In this document: piece by piece, positions 25,359-35,045 of the stretch | How positions within the stretch are numbered: the stretch's first letter is position 1 | Layout: every line of letters begins with the position of its first letter | NCBI GenBank assembly: GCA_937967325.1 | Contig: CALBSQ010000193.1 | Coordinates: 51,932-115,931, forward strand | DNA length: 64,000 nt | Direction: 5' to 3' | DNA from: an uncultured Chloroflexota bacterium | Lineage (GTDB): Bacteria; Chloroflexota; UBA4733 | The notes under the pieces: model-generated | Databases searched by the model: none | Told to the model about the DNA's origin: nothing | The model's input: the letters and a program-made list of their open reading frames with translations, nothing else | Translations under genes and position numbers: made by a program

Positions 25359-26438
25359 CTACCCCCCCGCCAGCGGCGCCGTGGCTCGGCTCACTGGTGT
25401 GGGCCGGTCGCCCGGCTCCGCCAGATGGCAGGCGACCATGTGGCCGCGCCCGGTCATGTCCCGCCACTCTGGTACCTCGTTGCTGCACCGGTCGATAGCA
25501 ATTGGGCAGCGTGTGTGGAAGACACAGCCGCTGGGCGGATTCACCGGGCTGGGCACGTCCCCCTTTAGGATGATCCGCTCGCGACGCCGCTCCAGCCGAG
25601 GATCAGGAATCGGCACCGCCGAGAGCAGGGCTCGAGTGTACGGATGCTTGGGATTCTCGTAGAGGTCGGCGCGGTCGGCCAGCTCCACGACCTTGCCCAG
25701 GTACATGACGGCCACCCGGTCACTAATGTGCCGCACCACGGAAAGGTCGTGAGCGATGAACAGGTAGGTGAGTCCGAATTGGGCCTGCAAATCCTCCAAC
25801 AGATTGATGATCTGTGCGCGAATAGAGACATCGAGCGCCGAGATCGGCTCATCGCAGACAATGAAGTCCGGGCGCAGCGCCAGGGCGCGGGCGATGCCGA
25901 TGCGCTGCCGTTGCCCGCCGGAAAACTCATGCGGGTACCGGTTGGCAAAGTAAGGGTTCAGCCCGACCACCCTCAGCAGCTCCTGAACCTGATCGCGGGT
26001 CTGCTGGCGGCCGGTCGCCAGCTTGTGGATCTGCAACGGTTCGGCAACGATCGAACCGACCGTCATGCGGGGATTCAGCGAGGCGTAGGGATCCTGGAAG
26101 ATCATCTGCATGCGGCGGCGCATGCGCCGGAGCGCCTCGCCGCGGAGCTGCGTCAGCTCAGTACCGTCAAACGTCACCTGGCCGGAAGTCGGTCGTAGTA
26201 ACTGAAGGATGGCGCGACCGGTGGTCGACTTGCCGCAGCCGGACTCGCCGACGAGACCGAGCGTCTCGCCCGTGCGAATGTCCAGGCTAACGCCGTCGAC
26301 TGCTTTCACGGCGCCGACTTGGCGCTGCAAGATGATCCCCGAATGAATGGGAAAATGCACCCGGAGCTCACGAATCTGAATCAGAGCGCTGCCTGGCTGT
26401 GCAGTGGGGTGCGCCAGCGCCGCGGCGGAAACTGCCAT
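25359..26438 (-). CDS. oppF: Oligopeptide/dipeptide ABC transporter ATP-binding protein (OppF type)
   Basis: This 359-residue ATPase has Walker A GLVGESGCGKSTTGRA near residue 60, the signature EFSGGQRQRIGIARALAL, Walker B DFIVCDEPISALDV, and the H-loop FIAHDLSVV. The C-terminal oligopeptide extension has CVFHTRCPIAIDRC, a cysteine pattern of the oligo_HPY domain. I chose ATG 26438 because GGAGG lies right before it. It lies 49 nt downstream of the OppD-type gene. The permease and binding-protein genes are absent, so the transporter is split across the genome. Confidence 0.92.
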   Translation of the reverse strand: MAVSAAALAHPTAQPGSALIQIRELRVHFPIHSGIILQRQVGAVKAVDGVSLDIRTGETLGLVGESGCGKSTTGRAILQLLRPTSGQVTFDGTELTQLRGEALRRMRRRMQMIFQDPYASLNPRMTVGSIVAEPLQIHKLATGRQQTRDQVQELLRVVGLNPYFANRYPHEFSGGQRQRIGIARALALRPDFIVCDEPISALDVSIRAQIINLLEDLQAQFGLTYLFIAHDLSVVRHISDRVAVMYLGKVVELADRADLYENPKHPYTRALLSAVPIPDPRLERRRERIILKGDVPSPVNPPSGCVFHTRCPIAIDRCSNEVPEWRDMTGRGHMVACHLAEPGDRPTPVSRATAPLAGG

Positions 26439-26487
26439 GAGGTGTCCTCCTTGTCTCGACGGGTTCCGGTACTCAAAAACTTGTCCG

Positions 26488-27495
26488 TCAGGCGCTCGCC
26501 GAAAAGGCGACCGCGGCGCGGGTGATCTCCCGCACGCATGCGGCACGATGATCCGGACCCACCAGGCGCAGCTCGGGCGTGCCCTGGCGACAGCGCTCGA
26601 GCGCGAAACTACAACGTGCCGAGAATGGACAGATGGCCGGCAAGTTAATGAGATCAGGCGGCAAGCCCTCGATGGGCACGAGCCGCTCCCGCCGCTGGGC
26701 GTCGAGCCGCGGAATCGAGTTCAGCAAGCCCAGCGTGTACGGGTGCCGAGGATTGGCAAAGAGCTCGTCGGTCGATGAGGTTTCGGCGACCTTGCCGGCG
26801 TACATGACAATGATGCGATCGGACACGCCGGCGACGACCCCGAGGTCGTGCGTGATCAACAGCACGGCCGTATTGAACTCCCGACGTAGCGTCGCGATCA
26901 GCTCCAAGATCTGGGCCTGAATCGTCACGTCCAGCGCCGTGGTCGGCTCGTCGGCGATGAGCAGCTTGGGATTGCACGACAGCGCCATTGCAATCATGAC
27001 CCGCTGGCGCATGCCGCCGGAAAACTGGTGTGGGTAATCGTCGATGCGGCGCTCGGCGGCGGGAATCCCGACGAGCTGCAGCAGCTCAATGGCGCGTTTG
27101 CGCGCTTGCCGCGGGCCCATTTTGAGGTGAAGCTGCAGAGACTCGGTGATTTGCCGTCCGACCGTCAACACGGGATTGAGCGAGGTCATAGGATCCTGGA
27201 AGATCATCGCGATCTGTTTGCCGCGGATGCGGCGCATCTCCTCACCGCTGACCTTGAGCAGGTCACGCCCTTCGAAGAGCACCTCTCCCGAGGCGGTACG
27301 AGCGGGCGGGCTGGCAAGCAGCCGCATGATGGAGAGGGCTGTCACGCTCTTCCCGCAGCCGGACTCGCCCACCAGCCCCAGTGTCTCGCCGGGGCGGATC
27401 CCCAGGCTCACCCCATCTACCGCTTTTACCGTACCGTCGCGAGTAGCAAAATAGGTGCGCAGATCGCGCACCTCGAGCAAGTAATCAGAAGCCAA
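26488..27495 (-). CDS. oppD: Oligopeptide/dipeptide ABC transporter ATP-binding protein (OppD type)
   Basis: This 335-residue ATPase has Walker A GLVGESGCGKSVTALSIM, a Q-loop IFQDPMTSLNPV, signature QFSGGMRQRVMIAMAL, Walker B LLIADEPTTALDVT, and ITHDLGVVAG. The C-terminal region has CPFSARCSFALERC, as in DppD/OppD. It is the first of two ATPase genes. The 514-nt spacer upstream lies between this gene and metK and carries the metK riboswitch on the other strand. Confidence 0.92.
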   Translation of the reverse strand: MASDYLLEVRDLRTYFATRDGTVKAVDGVSLGIRPGETLGLVGESGCGKSVTALSIMRLLASPPARTASGEVLFEGRDLLKVSGEEMRRIRGKQIAMIFQDPMTSLNPVLTVGRQITESLQLHLKMGPRQARKRAIELLQLVGIPAAERRIDDYPHQFSGGMRQRVMIAMALSCNPKLLIADEPTTALDVTIQAQILELIATLRREFNTAVLLITHDLGVVAGVSDRIIVMYAGKVAETSSTDELFANPRHPYTLGLLNSIPRLDAQRRERLVPIEGLPPDLINLPAICPFSARCSFALERCRQGTPELRLVGPDHRAACVREITRAAVAFSASA

Positions 27496-27628
27496 CGCGC
27501 CTCCTCTCGCGGCGGAATACCCCTTGGCACGCGCGCTTGTGAGCCCAGGGACATCTTCAGTATATAGCGCGCCACGTCACCCGTGCAGTGACATACGCGT
27601 TCTGGCCGCGACAATAGGTCGTGCCGGC

Positions 27629-27658
27629 TTGACATGCCACGTCTCTAAATGCTAGTGT
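27629..27658 (+). promoter_or_regulatory. Predicted promoter of the metK leader
   Basis: A perfect -35 TTGACA at 27629-27634 is followed after 18 nt by TAGTGT at 27653-27658. Transcription would begin near 27665, about 25 nt before the SAM riboswitch, which fits well. The -10 is weak (three of six). Confidence 0.6.
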
Positions 27659-27688
27659 CCACTCAGGCAATCGACAATCGAAGATGCA

Positions 27689-27790
27689 ATATCAAGAGTG
27701 ACGCGAGGCAACTGGGCCGTTGACCGTCCGGCAACCTGGCTTCTCGGTGAGGCGAAGGTGCCAATTCCAGCCCGTCGTGGGGGCAGATAG
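27689..27790 (+). promoter_or_regulatory. SAM-I riboswitch (S-box) upstream of metK
   Basis: The conserved core of the SAM-I aptamer is readable. ATATCAAGAG forms the 5' side of P1 and pairs with GATAG at 27786-27790. It is followed by GGCAACTGGGCC, CCGGCAACC, and AAGGTGCCAATTCC. The aptamer binds S-adenosylmethionine. The gene it controls is metK, so SAM would repress its own synthesis. A terminator lies downstream at 27906-27939. The 115 nt between aptamer and terminator include a hairpin GCACG/CGTGC and are longer than in simple S-box leaders. Confidence 0.88.
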
Positions 27791-27905
27791 GCCGCACGGA
27801 TTTCAACGTGCGGAAACGGGCCAACTCTTTCAGGCTGGCAGGATGGACCACTATCGTTTGCGTGGTCGTGGGACCCGCGGCGATGGTGCGATGCGGGATA
27901 AGCTT

Positions 27906-27939
27906 GGGCCTCTCGGACAACCGAGAGGCCCTTTCTTGT
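27906..27939 (+). terminator. Rho-independent terminator in the metK leader
   Basis: A perfect 11-bp stem, GGGCCTCTCGG with CCGAGAGGCCC, has a 4-nt loop ACAA and is followed by TTTCTTGT. It sits 70 nt before the metK start and downstream of the SAM aptamer, so it is the likely switch of the expression platform. Confidence 0.88.
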
Positions 27940-28009
27940 CTCCGCGACGGCGCCAACGCGTGCTGCATCTTCACCAGGCGTCCGCCGACAGGCGTGGCGC
28001 AGAGAGGAA

Positions 28010-29143
<1,134 letters not shown>

Positions 29144-29158
<15 letters not shown>

Positions 29159-29293
29159 GGCGAGGGGGCGACTGGGCGAAGGCGCGTAATGGTGGGGCTG
29201 GGTCATGTCACACGAGAAGGCAATCCGAGTGGCCTACCGTTTGCCGGCATCCCGCGTACTCCTGGTCGCCCAGTCGCCTCATCGCCCCCTCGC
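29144..29293. repeat. 20-nt inverted repeat filling the metK 3' spacer
   Basis: GCGAGGGGGCGATGAGGCGA at 29144-29163 returns as an exact inverted copy at 29274-29293. Just inside it, eight-base variations such as GGGGGCGA and CTGGGCGA repeat. The left arm covers the metK stop codon, and the right arm ends one base before the stop of the convergent coiled-coil gene. The repeat thus fills the whole spacer. Confidence 0.85.
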
Positions 29294-29294
29294 T

Positions 29295-29540
29295 CTAGAG
29301 CGTGTCCGGTCCCGCCGTCGCGTCGCGATCTAGGCGCGCGATGGCGCGATCAAGGTAGACTCGCATGGCCTTGAGCCGCTCGCGCTGTGCCGCCTGGACG
29401 TGGCCGCGCACCTCCGGCGGGATCAGCTCCCGGACGATACTGCCCAGGTGAATTCTTGATCGTTCGCGCGCGCGCAGCTCAGCCTCCAGATCCGCGATCC
29501 GCTGCTCCATCTCCGTCAAACGCTCTTCGTTCGTGACCAC
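29295..29540 (-). CDS. Small coiled-coil protein of unknown function
   Basis: This 81-residue protein starts at GTG 29540 after GAAGGAG at 8 nt spacing; an ATG at 29564 in the same frame is less well supported. The segment EERLTEMEQRIADLEAELRARERSR is a clear coiled coil, followed by IHLGSIVRELIPPEVRGHVQAAQRERLKAMRVYLDRAIARL, an amphipathic helix pair. I do not recognise a named family. The stop abuts the metK inverted repeat. Confidence 0.6.
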   Translation of the reverse strand: MVTNEERLTEMEQRIADLEAELRARERSRIHLGSIVRELIPPEVRGHVQAAQRERLKAMRVYLDRAIARLDRDATAGPDTL

Positions 29541-29788
29541 GTCCGTTTCTCCTTCGCATACCATCGTCTGCCGCCATATTCTGGCTCGCCGTGGCTGGGA
29601 TGGGCGGAAGTGCCTGCCTCTCCGGTCAACGATTGCGACGCACCAGTGGCGACCAGGCTCGGTTCATCTTACCATTGGCATTGGACCGGGGCTTGGGGCT
29701 ATACTCGCGCATCGGCGCCGTCGTCTGTGGGGCACAAGGAGCCGTAAGCCTGGGCATCCGGCGACGAGCTAGGGGGAGTGTCTGAGGA

Positions 29789-30358
29789 TTGGAGCAACGA
29801 TCAGTTCTCAGCGAGCTCGTTCTTGTCGTTATTGTTCTGGTCTTTGTAGTACTGTGCGCCACCATCATAAGCGCCGTGCATCGTGGGTTGCCGCAGCCGG
29901 CGTCACTGGCCACGGCATCGACGCCGCAAGCCACTGACACGCCGCGAGCGACGGCTACGCGCATCAGCCTCGTTTCCGTTGCCGCGCCGACGTCGACGCC
30001 TCAACCGACCGCCGTCGCTGCCGCGGCGGCCACTCCGACTCCCTCGCGAGGCCAATACGCATCAGTGACCGGCGCCCAGTTGGACGGGCAACCTGACACG
30101 TACATGGGAAAGAAGGTGATGGTCACCGGTAGCGTCTACTTCGTCCGCAGGGATGGGGAAAACGACTGGGTCCAGATCCTGACCTCCGATGGGAAGTACT
30201 TCGTCGACGTCAACTTCACCGGGACCACGAACGTGCAGAAGAACGACCAGGTCAAGGTATATGGCACCGCTGACGGGAAGACGACGATCAAAGCCTTCGA
30301 TGGCAAGGACTACGTGCAGCCGTTCATTAATCCGGGCGACTTCATCGACAAAGGCTGA
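29789..30358 (+). CDS. Membrane-anchored protein with OB-fold-like domain
   Basis: This 189-residue protein has an N-terminal transmembrane helix (about residues 8-30), then a threonine/alanine/proline-rich linker of about 60 residues, then a compact domain. That domain, from TYMGKKVMVTGSVYFVRRDGENDWVQILT to NDQVKVYGTADGKTTI, looks like a tRNA_anti / OB-fold beta barrel. It would face outside the cell. The start is TTG 29789, with GGGGGAG upstream. It lies upstream of leuS by 124 nt. The function is unknown. Confidence 0.7.
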   Translation: MEQRSVLSELVLVVIVLVFVVLCATIISAVHRGLPQPASLATASTPQATDTPRATATRISLVSVAAPTSTPQPTAVAAAAATPTPSRGQYASVTGAQLDGQPDTYMGKKVMVTGSVYFVRRDGENDWVQILTSDGKYFVDVNFTGTTNVQKNDQVKVYGTADGKTTIKAFDGKDYVQPFINPGDFIDKG

Positions 30359-30482
30359 GACGCGGGCGCGACCTGATCCTGACCGACCTATTTCACCAAC
30401 TATCGCCGTGGATCCGCGGCGCCGTCGCTTCGCGTCAGCAGGTACACTACTGTGCATCCCAGGGCAGCGAAAGGTGGACTAG

Positions 30483-33002
30483 ATGGACGTTGCGGAGCGC
30501 GCGCTGAGCAGCACAGTGGCCGCGCCGTCGATTGGGCCAGCAGAGGACCGCTACGATCCACACGCGCTCGAGCAGAAGTGGCAGGCTGTCTGGGATCAGG
30601 TGGACCTCGATCGGGTCGAAGAGGTCCAGGGGAAGTCGAAGTTCTACTGCCTGGACATGTTTCCGTACCCGTCCGGCGATGGCCTGTCCGTTGGCCACTG
30701 CCACAACTACATCCCTACCGACGTGATCAGCCGCTACCTGCGCATGCGCGGCTACAACGTGCTGCACCCGATGGGCTGGGACGCCTTCGGTCAGCCGGCC
30801 GAAAATGAGGCCATTCGCCGCGGTCGCCACCCGCGTGACACGGCCGACCGCAACACGGCCAATTACAAGCGGCAGCTTCGGCTGGTAGGGAACTCCTACG
30901 ATTGGCATCGCGAGATCGACTCCAGCAAGCCCGACTACTACCACTGGACACAATGGTTCTTCCTGCTGCTCTACAACCGCAGCCTGGCCTACCGCGCCAA
31001 GGGCGCCGTATGGTGGTGCCCGTCGTGCAAGACGACGCTGGCCAACGAGGAGGTTCACAATGGCCACTGCTGGCGCTGTGACTCGCTCGTCGAGCGCCGC
31101 GAGATGGAACAGTGGTATTTCAAGATCACGGCCTACGCCGACCGGCTCCTGGACGACTTGAAGCACATCGACTGGCCGGAGAGCGTCAAAACCATGCAGG
31201 AAAACTGGATCGGGCGCAGCGAAGGCGCCCACGTCCAGTTCGCCTCGGAAGACGGAACCGCGTTACCCATCTTCACCACGCGTCCGGATACGCTGTTCGG
31301 CGCCACGTTCTTCGTGATGGCCCCGGAGCATCCACTGGTGGAGCGACTGACGGCGCCTGAGCGCCGCGGCGACATCGAGGCCTACGTCAGCATGGCACGA
31401 CGAACCACGGATATCGAGCGCACCTCCACGGCGCGCGCCCGGACCGGGGTACCGATCGGCGCGTCGGCCATCAATCCAGTGAACGGGGAGCGCATCCCGA
31501 TCTGGATCGCCGACTACGTCCTGCCGACCTATGGAACCGGCATGATCATGGCGGTGCCGGCCCACGACGAGCGCGACTTCGCCTTTGCGCGCTCCTATGG
31601 GCTGCCCATCCGCGTGGTGGTGACGCCGCCGGGCTGGAGCGAGGGGCAAGCGCTCGATGCGGCCTACCTAGGCGACGGAACGTTGATCGATTCCGGCAAG
31701 TTTACCGGCATGCGGTCTGTAGACGGGCGGCGCGAGATCACTCGCGACCTGCAGCACGACGAGCAGGGCCACTTTACGGTGAATTACAAGCTGCGCGACT
31801 GGCTGATCAGTCGCCAGCGCTATTGGGGGGCGCCCATCCCCATCGTGCATTGCCCAACGGACGGTCTTGTGCCGGTGCCAGAGGCGGAATTGCCGGTGCA
31901 ATTGCCCGACGTGGTGGATTGGCAGCCTACGGGTACCGGGCGCTCGCCGCTGGAGACGGCGACGGACTGGGTACAGACCGTTTGTCCGAAATGCGGTGGC
32001 CCTGCCCGCCGCGAGACGGACACCATGGGCGGTTTTGCCTGCTCATCCTGGTACTTCCTACGCTTCTGCTCGCCACAGGACGCCGACCGGCCATTCGAAC
32101 CGGCGGCTGTCCGCTACTGGATGCCGGTGGACCTCTACGTCGGCGGTCTGGAACACGCGGTGATGCATCTGCTCTACGCCCGCTTCTGGACCAAGGTGAT
32201 GTACGACGCCGGGCTGGTTTCCTTCATCGAGCCGTTCCATCGGTACCGGCCGCAGGGGGTCGTCCATTCGCCGCTGCCTGATGCCTACGGTAGTGTCGGG
32301 AAGCGCATGTCCAAGAGCAAGGGCAACGTCATCACGCCCGATAGCGTCGTCGAGGAGCACGGAGCCGACGCCCTGCGCTTGTATGAGCTCTTCATCGGAC
32401 CGTTCGACCAGAACCTCATCTGGGACGAGAAAGGCATCAACGGCATCGATCGCTTCCTGCAGCGCGTGTGGGAAGTCTGTGTCGGGCCCTACGACGCCGG
32501 TCGCGGCGCCGCAGATCCGGCTCTGCGCCGGCTGCTGCACAAGACGATCAAGAAGGTGGGCGACGACATCGGCGACATGCGGTTCAACACGGCCGTAAGC
32601 GCCCTGATGATCTTCGTGAACGAGCTCACCGATGCCGTCCGCTCGCGGCAGATCGGCGCCGCGTCCTGGTGGGAGTGTACCAAGGCGCTGGTCCTGATGC
32701 TGGCGCCAATGGCCGTGTTCACGGCCGAGGAACTGTGGCGGCGTCTGGGCGGCGACGGCAGTGTCCACCAGCAGTCGTGGCCGAGCTATGACGCCACGCT
32801 CGCGGCGGACGACACGATGGTTATCGCGGTCCAGGTGAACTCCAAGGTGCGGGATCGCGTTGAGGTAGCTGCCTCGGCCGCCGAGGACGAAGTACTGTCG
32901 ACGATCCTCGCCCAGCCGCGCGTCCAGGAGCTGCTCAGCGGCAGGAAGATCGTCCGAACTATTTATGCGCCGGGCAGGCTGCTCAACCTGGTCGTGCGAT
33001 AG
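30483..33002 (+). CDS. leuS: Leucyl-tRNA synthetase
   Basis: LeuRS charges tRNA-Leu. The 839-residue protein is full length. The HIGH-type signature is PYPSGDGLSVGHCHNY, with GHCH at about residues 71-74. A zinc-type cysteine cluster follows in WWCPSCKTTLANEEV and CWRCDS, and the editing (CP1) domain has TTRPDTLFGATFFVMAPEHP and YGTGMIMAVPAHDERD. The second cysteine set is VCPKCGGPARRETDTM, and KMSKS appears as KRMSKSKGNVI near residue 608. The C-terminal part with VNSKVRDRVEV is complete. ATG 30483 follows AAAGGTGG. I see no T-box in the 124-nt leader. Confidence 0.96.
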   Translation: MDVAERALSSTVAAPSIGPAEDRYDPHALEQKWQAVWDQVDLDRVEEVQGKSKFYCLDMFPYPSGDGLSVGHCHNYIPTDVISRYLRMRGYNVLHPMGWDAFGQPAENEAIRRGRHPRDTADRNTANYKRQLRLVGNSYDWHREIDSSKPDYYHWTQWFFLLLYNRSLAYRAKGAVWWCPSCKTTLANEEVHNGHCWRCDSLVERREMEQWYFKITAYADRLLDDLKHIDWPESVKTMQENWIGRSEGAHVQFASEDGTALPIFTTRPDTLFGATFFVMAPEHPLVERLTAPERRGDIEAYVSMARRTTDIERTSTARARTGVPIGASAINPVNGERIPIWIADYVLPTYGTGMIMAVPAHDERDFAFARSYGLPIRVVVTPPGWSEGQALDAAYLGDGTLIDSGKFTGMRSVDGRREITRDLQHDEQGHFTVNYKLRDWLISRQRYWGAPIPIVHCPTDGLVPVPEAELPVQLPDVVDWQPTGTGRSPLETATDWVQTVCPKCGGPARRETDTMGGFACSSWYFLRFCSPQDADRPFEPAAVRYWMPVDLYVGGLEHAVMHLLYARFWTKVMYDAGLVSFIEPFHRYRPQGVVHSPLPDAYGSVGKRMSKSKGNVITPDSVVEEHGADALRLYELFIGPFDQNLIWDEKGINGIDRFLQRVWEVCVGPYDAGRGAADPALRRLLHKTIKKVGDDIGDMRFNTAVSALMIFVNELTDAVRSRQIGAASWWECTKALVLMLAPMAVFTAEELWRRLGGDGSVHQQSWPSYDATLAADDTMVIAVQVNSKVRDRVEVAASAAEDEVLSTILAQPRVQELLSGRKIVRTIYAPGRLLNLVVR

Positions 33003-33048
33003 CCGCTGTATGCGGGAGGACCGGAGGCGGACTTGGCGGTGGCACGGA

Positions 33049-33078
33049 TTGACACAGCCGCCGCGAGCCACCTAGACT
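33049..33078 (+). promoter_or_regulatory. Strong predicted promoter of the CNNM gene leader
   Basis: TTGACA at 33049-33054 is followed after 18 nt by TAGACT at 33073-33078. Both boxes lie after the leuS stop. They would give a leader of about 160 nt before the GTG start at 33247. Confidence 0.65.
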
Positions 33079-33084
33079 GACGAT

Positions 33085-33246
33085 GCGATCATTTGTCCGG
33101 AGTCGCTCCGGCAGGAGAGTGGCTACGTGAGCCGTCCACTGGAAGTGCGCGCAGGAACGTCGTGTCCCGGGCCGGCCAGAGGATTCGGCATCTACTGGAT
33201 GCGTAGGCGTGCAGCTACCTGCGCACGCCTGACTTAAGGGCCGCCA
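33085..33246 (+). other. Structured leader of the CNNM gene (candidate regulatory RNA)
   Basis: The leader holds several stable hairpins: CCGGAG/CTCCGG, AGTGG/CCACT enclosing GGCT/AGCC, and near the end AGGCGTGC (33205-33212) with GCACGCCT (33223-33230). The last stem ends about 16 nt before the start codon, around the ribosome-binding site AAGGG. I cannot match it to a known riboswitch by eye; its position before a metal-transport family gene makes an ion-sensing role possible. Confidence 0.4.
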
Positions 33247-34572
33247 GTGTTAGGTGGCGCCCTCGTCCAATTGATCGTCATCCTTGTCTGTCTCATGCTG
33301 GCTGCGCTGGCGTCGGCCGCGGAGACCAGCCTGACGGGAGTGCGGCGCAGCCGCATCCAGCAACTGGCCGAGGAGGAGCATAACAAGCGCGCCCAGCTCG
33401 TTTTCGCCCTCGTCAAGACCCCATGGCGCTTCCTTACGACGATCCTCGTGTTGAATTCCGTGGCGGTCATCGTGGCGTCCAGCGTCGCGACTGAGCTGGC
33501 GCTTTCGAGCCTGCCAGCGCATCCGGCCTGGCTGCGCAATGTCGCCGCCTCTGTGGTCATGGCAGTACTGGTGCTGATCTTTGCCGAAATTACTCCCAAG
33601 ATCATCGCCATTCAAGGCGCGGAACGCTGGTCCCTACGGCTCGGACCGCTCGTTCGTCTGCTTGCCGTGGTGCTCGGACCGATCGTCGCGGTGCTGAGCT
33701 GGCTGGCGAGCGGCATTGCACGGCTCACCGGCACGCAGTCGGCTCGGCTCGATCAGCTCGTCACAGAGGAAGAGCTACGCCTGCTGGTTGAGGTGAGCGA
33801 GCGGCAGGGCCAGTTGCTCGAGGCCGAACGCCAAATGATCCACGGTGTCTTTGAGTTTGGCGACACCCTGGTGCGCGAAGTAATGCGTCCACGCATCGAC
33901 GTCACCGCGGTGGAGGTGAATACGCCCTTCCAGGAGGTACTCGGCGTAGCCATGGAGGCCGGGCACTCGCGCATACCCATGTACGAGGACTCCATCGACA
34001 ATGTGGTTGGCGTCCTCTATGCCAAAGACCTGCTTCGTTACCTGCTTCCCGAAAAACAGTCCGTCGAGCTCAAGGCGTTGGCGCGCCCCCCTTATTTCGT
34101 GCCGGAGTCACAAAAGGTCGACCAGGTCTTTCGCGAGATGCGCACCAAGAAAGTACACATGGCGATCGTACTCGACGAATATGGCGGGACCGCCGGTATC
34201 GTCACGATCGAGGATCTGTTGGAGGAGATCGTTGGCGAGATCCAAGACGAATACGACACAGAGGCTCCCGCCATCGAGCAAGCCGGCGACGGTGTCTTCG
34301 TCGTCGACGGCAGTGTGACCATGGGTACTATCGGCGAGCTGTTGGACCTGGACCTTGAGTCTCAGGCCTACGACACCATCGGCGGACTTGTCTATAGTCA
34401 GCTCGGCGCCGCGCCCCAAGAAGGCGCGACGACGACGGTTGGGCAGATGCAGGCAACCGTCGTTGAGATGGATGGCCGGCGCGTCCGTCGCGTCCGGATC
34501 GAGCGCCGGACCTCGGGCGGACCAAGCGGTGAGGAGTCGCCCGGTGGTGAGGAGGAGCCGGCCCGGCAATGA
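33247..34572 (+). CDS. CNNM/CorC (HlyC-type) transporter with CBS domains
   Basis: This 441-residue membrane protein has a DUF21 region at the N-terminus with SAAETSLTGVRRSRIQQLAEE and several helices up to about residue 160. A CBS pair follows (VREVMRPRIDVTAVEVN, HSRIPMYEDSIDNVVGVLYAKDL and KVHMAIVLDEYGGTAGIVTIEDLLEEIVGEI), then a CorC_HlyC domain. Such proteins export or sense magnesium and related metals. The start is GTG 33247 with AAGGG upstream. The stop overlaps the cytidine deaminase ATG by 4 nt. Confidence 0.92.
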   Translation: MLGGALVQLIVILVCLMLAALASAAETSLTGVRRSRIQQLAEEEHNKRAQLVFALVKTPWRFLTTILVLNSVAVIVASSVATELALSSLPAHPAWLRNVAASVVMAVLVLIFAEITPKIIAIQGAERWSLRLGPLVRLLAVVLGPIVAVLSWLASGIARLTGTQSARLDQLVTEEELRLLVEVSERQGQLLEAERQMIHGVFEFGDTLVREVMRPRIDVTAVEVNTPFQEVLGVAMEAGHSRIPMYEDSIDNVVGVLYAKDLLRYLLPEKQSVELKALARPPYFVPESQKVDQVFREMRTKKVHMAIVLDEYGGTAGIVTIEDLLEEIVGEIQDEYDTEAPAIEQAGDGVFVVDGSVTMGTIGELLDLDLESQAYDTIGGLVYSQLGAAPQEGATTTVGQMQATVVEMDGRRVRRVRIERRTSGGPSGEESPGGEEEPARQ

Positions 34573-35045
34573 CCTCCGTTGAAGCAGTGGTGCGAGCTGC
34601 ACTCGCCGCTCGCGATCGCGCCTACGCGCCATATTCAGGCTTTCGAGTCGGCGCGGCGCTGGTTACCGGAAACGGAGCTGTGTTCACGGGCGCCAATGTC
34701 GAAAACGCCTCCTTTGGATTGACCGTCTGCGCCGAGCGGGTTGCCCTGTGGACCGCAATCGTGGCCGGGGCGACCTCAATCCGGCTGCTGGTCGTCATTG
34801 CCGACACCCACGATCCCGTCTCGCCTTGCGGCGCTTGCCGTCAGGTGCTCATGGAGCTGGCGCCCGATGCCGACGTGGTGATGGCGACGGTTTCCGGAAG
34901 GCGCGAGCTCCTCACCGTTCGCGAGCTGCTGCCGAGGGCCTTCACGACGGGGGCGCTGGCTGAAGCTCCAAGTCGCGAAGCAGCCCTACGCCCTCGGCGA
35001 AGCCCCTCCGGCGAACCCGGCCTCCCAGCTCCCGATCAAACCTAG
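34569..35045 (+). CDS. cdd: Cytidine deaminase
   Basis: Cdd deaminates cytidine and deoxycytidine for pyrimidine salvage. The tetrameric type is seen: YAPYSGFRVGAALVTGNG, NVENASFGLTVCAERVA (zinc Cys and catalytic Glu), and PCGACRQVLMEL (two zinc Cys). The normal family length is about 130 residues; this one has 158. The last 26 or so residues overlap, on the other strand, the 3' end of the RmlD-like gene by 104 nt and look like a read-on tail. ATG 34569 overlaps the CNNM stop. Confidence 0.93.
   Translation: MTSVEAVVRAALAARDRAYAPYSGFRVGAALVTGNGAVFTGANVENASFGLTVCAERVALWTAIVAGATSIRLLVVIADTHDPVSPCGACRQVLMELAPDADVVMATVSGRRELLTVRELLPRAFTTGALAEAPSREAALRPRRSPSGEPGLPAPDQT

Noticed and set aside
30359..30482. 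A T-box leader before leuS
   Set aside because: The spacer is only 124 nt and lacks the conserved T-box sequence and a terminator stem.
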